Assembly: GCA_030549335.1 (NCBI GenBank)
Contig: CM060191.1
Span: 5,399,001 to 5,463,000, forward strand
DNA length: 64,000 bases
Source: Pontederia crassipes
Taxonomy: Eukaryota; Streptophyta; Magnoliopsida; Commelinales; Pontederiaceae
Direction of reading: 5' to 3'
Of this stretch, positions 61,970-64,000 are shown piece by piece (the first letter of the stretch is position 1; the number at the start of each line of letters is the position of its first letter). The notes beneath the pieces were generated by a model. The model searched no databases. It saw only the letters and a list, made by a program, of their open reading frames with translations, and was not told the origin of the DNA. Made by a program: the position numbers and the translations under genes.

Positions 61970-61977
61970 TATATAAG
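61970..61977 (+). promoter_or_regulatory. TATA box of the transporter gene
   Basis: TATATAAG lies 58 bases before the ATG, so the leader would be short, about 25 bases. It is a strong match to the plant TATA consensus at the expected place. Confidence 0.65.
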
Positions 61978-62027
61978 CCCATACTCTTTGCAACTCCCAT
62001 GAACGCATCAATTAGTCCTTCACTCCA

Positions 62028-63593
62028 ATGGCGGATCCAGCGCCGCTTCTCCTCCCCAAGAGTTCCTCTCCCACCTACCATGAGGCGTCCAAGGCGCCGG
62101 CGGCCCCGCCGACCGTCGACGAGGCGCTTGAGAGCTACATCGGCGGCAACAGCCTGTGCCAGCTCCTCCAGGCCTTCTTCATCTCCTTCGCCTGGGCCTT
62201 CGACGCCCAGCAGACCTTCATCAACGTCTTCACCGATGCCGACCCGGCGTGGCATTGCAGCAGCCCCGACGACGCCACCTGCTCGTCGGCGTCCAGCCCC
62301 TGCGGCCTCCCTCCGGGCACGTGGGCCTGGACGCGCCCCAAGCACTCCTCTGTGTTGTCAGAGTGGGACCTCCAGTGCTCAAGCACCGCGGTCGTCGGCC
62401 TGCCGGCGTCCGCCTACTTCGCCGGCTGCCTCGCCGGGGGCTTCTTCCTCGCGACGCTCGCGGACTCCGTCTTCGGCCGCAAGAAGATGCTCTTCCTCTC
62501 GTGCTTGGCCATGTCCCTGACCACGGCCCTGACGGTGGCGTCCCCGAACATATGGGCGTACGCGGCCCTGCGGTTCCTTTGCGGTTGCGCCCGGGCCACC
62601 GTCGGTACGTCGGCGCTCGTGCTGTCGACGGAGATCGTCGGCAAGAAGTGGCGGGAACGAGTGAGCATCGCCGGCTTCTTTTGCTTCACGCTCGGGTTCC
62701 TGTCGCTGCCGGCCATGGCCTACGTGAACCAGGACGCTTCCTGGCGGACGCTCTACCTGTGGACCTCGGTCCCATCGTTCTTCTACTCCGTCCTGCTCCA
62801 CTTCTCGATTCAAGAGTCGCCGAGATGGCTCTTGGTGCGCGGTCGTCGGGACGAGGCCATCGAGACGCTCAAGAGCATTGCGGCCTCCGACTGCAGCGTC
62901 ATCAACTCGAGCTTCTCCAGACTGGTCGTCGTGGAGGAGACGTGGAACGTCGACGTGTTCTCGGCCATGAAGATACTGTGGGAGACGAAGTGGGCGTTCC
63001 GGCGGCTGGCCGCCATCATGGTCGCCGGCTTCGGGGTCGGCATGGTGTACTACGGCATGCCGCTAAACGTCGGCAACCTGGGCTCGAACCTCTACCTGAG
63101 CGTAACGTTCAACGCGCTGGCCGAGCTGCCGTCCGTCCTGCTCACCCTCCTGCTCGTCGGGCGGTTGAACCGGCGGTGCTCGGCGCTGGCGTTCACCACG
63201 GTGAGCGGGATCTTCAGCCTCCTGTGCGCCGTCATGACGGCCAAGGCGTGGCGGATGGCGGCCGAGATCGTGTCCTTCTTCAGCGCGTGCACGGCCTTCA
63301 ACGTGATGCTCATATACAGCATCGAGCTTTTCCCGACGTGCGTCCGGAACTCGGCCATCTCGATGCTCCGGCAGGCCATCGTGCTCGGCGGCGTCTTCGC
63401 GCCGGTGCTGGTGGTGGAAGGGAGGAAGCACAATTTCCTGTCCTTCGGCGTGTTCGGGATCGTCATCGGCTGCTGCGGGCTGTTCACGGCGTGCCTTCCG
63501 GAGACGAGGGGCCGGAACATTTGCGACACCATGGAGGAGGAAGAGTACAAGCAGTTCGCCGGCGCCGGCGCCTCCGATGGCGCAGTCGCGTGA
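62028..63593 (+). CDS. Organic cation/carnitine transporter (OCT family), 521 aa, intronless
   Basis: This is a major facilitator superfamily carrier of the plant organic cation/carnitine group (OCT1-OCT6-like), expected in the plasma membrane or vacuole membrane with 12 helices. The substrate cannot be told from sequence. Helix 1 is near residues 44-62 (FFISFAWAFDAQQTFINVF), followed by a large cysteine-rich outer loop (about 70-120) ending SEWDLQCSS, a hallmark of the OCT group. The MFS motif ADSVFGRKK is at about 145-153, QESPRWLLVRGR at about 262-273 opens the central loop, and PETRGR lies near the C-terminus. The length is typical. The ATG at 62028 is the first in frame, 58 bases after a TATA box. 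The coding sequence is very GC-rich, with a strong third-position bias, in sharp contrast to its AT-rich flanks. I see no break. Confidence 0.93.
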   Translation: MADPAPLLLPKSSSPTYHEASKAPAAPPTVDEALESYIGGNSLCQLLQAFFISFAWAFDAQQTFINVFTDADPAWHCSSPDDATCSSASSPCGLPPGTWAWTRPKHSSVLSEWDLQCSSTAVVGLPASAYFAGCLAGGFFLATLADSVFGRKKMLFLSCLAMSLTTALTVASPNIWAYAALRFLCGCARATVGTSALVLSTEIVGKKWRERVSIAGFFCFTLGFLSLPAMAYVNQDASWRTLYLWTSVPSFFYSVLLHFSIQESPRWLLVRGRRDEAIETLKSIAASDCSVINSSFSRLVVVEETWNVDVFSAMKILWETKWAFRRLAAIMVAGFGVGMVYYGMPLNVGNLGSNLYLSVTFNALAELPSVLLTLLLVGRLNRRCSALAFTTVSGIFSLLCAVMTAKAWRMAAEIVSFFSACTAFNVMLIYSIELFPTCVRNSAISMLRQAIVLGGVFAPVLVVEGRKHNFLSFGVFGIVIGCCGLFTACLPETRGRNICDTMEEEEYKQFAGAGASDGAVA

Positions 63594-64000
63594 CGCGCAA
63601 GTGGCTAATTAACAGTGGCGCATGTGATTACATTAATCAATTAATAATTAGGTTTATTTGATTTAAACTGTAATTTTATGCGATCGTTATAATTATTATT
63701 TACTACTACAATTTGAATTTCTCGTAAAATATGTAACGAGTGACGTAAAAATTAATGCATACATATTCCAAAAATATCTACACGTATGATGGTCACTTGC
63801 AATTAATTGATTGAAACAGGGGAAAATGTTTCTAAAATCAAAACACTTTCAGTTAATTTCCAATGTTATCAAATTGATCCAACATTGAATTTGTATGATG
63901 TTAATAAATGTAAACATACCACTCTAAATAAGAAAAAAAATGGTAAAGATAGGATAGTCCATGAAACTATAAAATGTCATAAATATTAATTTCTTTTAGT
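63594..64000. other. 3' flank of the transporter gene
   Basis: AT-rich DNA with the probable 3' UTR. I see no further gene before the window ends. Confidence 0.5.

Noticed and set aside
62156-63661. A 501-codon frame overlapping the transporter in another frame
   Set aside because: It is a shadow of the GC-rich transporter gene. The peptide is arginine- and proline-rich and shows no domain.

Overview
This is nuclear DNA of a flowering plant. The genes have many introns with GT-AG borders, stop-rich AT DNA separates them, and plant Copia, RTE, MULE and hAT-like repeats are everywhere. The very GC-rich coding sequence of some genes (the transporter at 62-63.6 kb, the small gene at 5.6 kb) against an AT-rich background suggests a monocot, but I cannot name the species.

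Layout. 1.4-3.2 kb: a three-exon DUF620 gene with a 32-nt C run in its leader. 3.7-4.6 kb: a decayed LINE on the minus strand. 5.6-6.0 kb: a two-exon gene for a small basic protein. 6.1-11.0 kb: AT-rich DNA with a MULE-type and a hAT-type MITE. 11.5-23.3 kb: a complete 18-coding-exon aminoalcoholphosphotransferase gene (389 aa) with a 10-nt microexon; its introns hold an RTE tail split by a young miniature Copia element, an RTE-tailed SINE-like insert, and a TRIM. 25.2-25.9 kb: a foldback repeat built of hairpins. 26.0-31.0 kb: a broken Copia element with both LTRs. 33.8-40.7 kb: the RNA polymerase III subunit RPC8 gene, with a MULE-MITE, an RTE LINE and two tiny RTE-tail inserts in its introns. 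42.6-45.8 kb: a second broken Copia element. 47.0-47.5 kb: an RTE fragment. 49.2-51.5 kb: GC-rich elements with inverted ends. 50.7-61.3 kb: a diverged tandem duplication of non-coding DNA, with a probable long solo LTR at its junction and a MULE-type element in only one copy. 62.0-63.6 kb: an intronless organic cation/carnitine transporter.

The five host genes are unrelated by pathway: AAPT makes the last step of phosphatidylcholine/phosphatidylethanolamine synthesis, RPC8 is a housekeeping subunit of Pol III, the OCT protein is a membrane carrier, and the other two have no known role. No operon-like logic is expected. The most coherent story is in the mobile DNA. One RTE LINE family, with a recently open copy in the window, shares its 3' end and (TTG)n tail with at least four very short inserts, three of them with clear target-site duplications. 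A Copia family with recognisable gag and integrase is matched by a miniature derivative whose two LTRs are almost identical. I saw no tRNA, rRNA or CRISPR.
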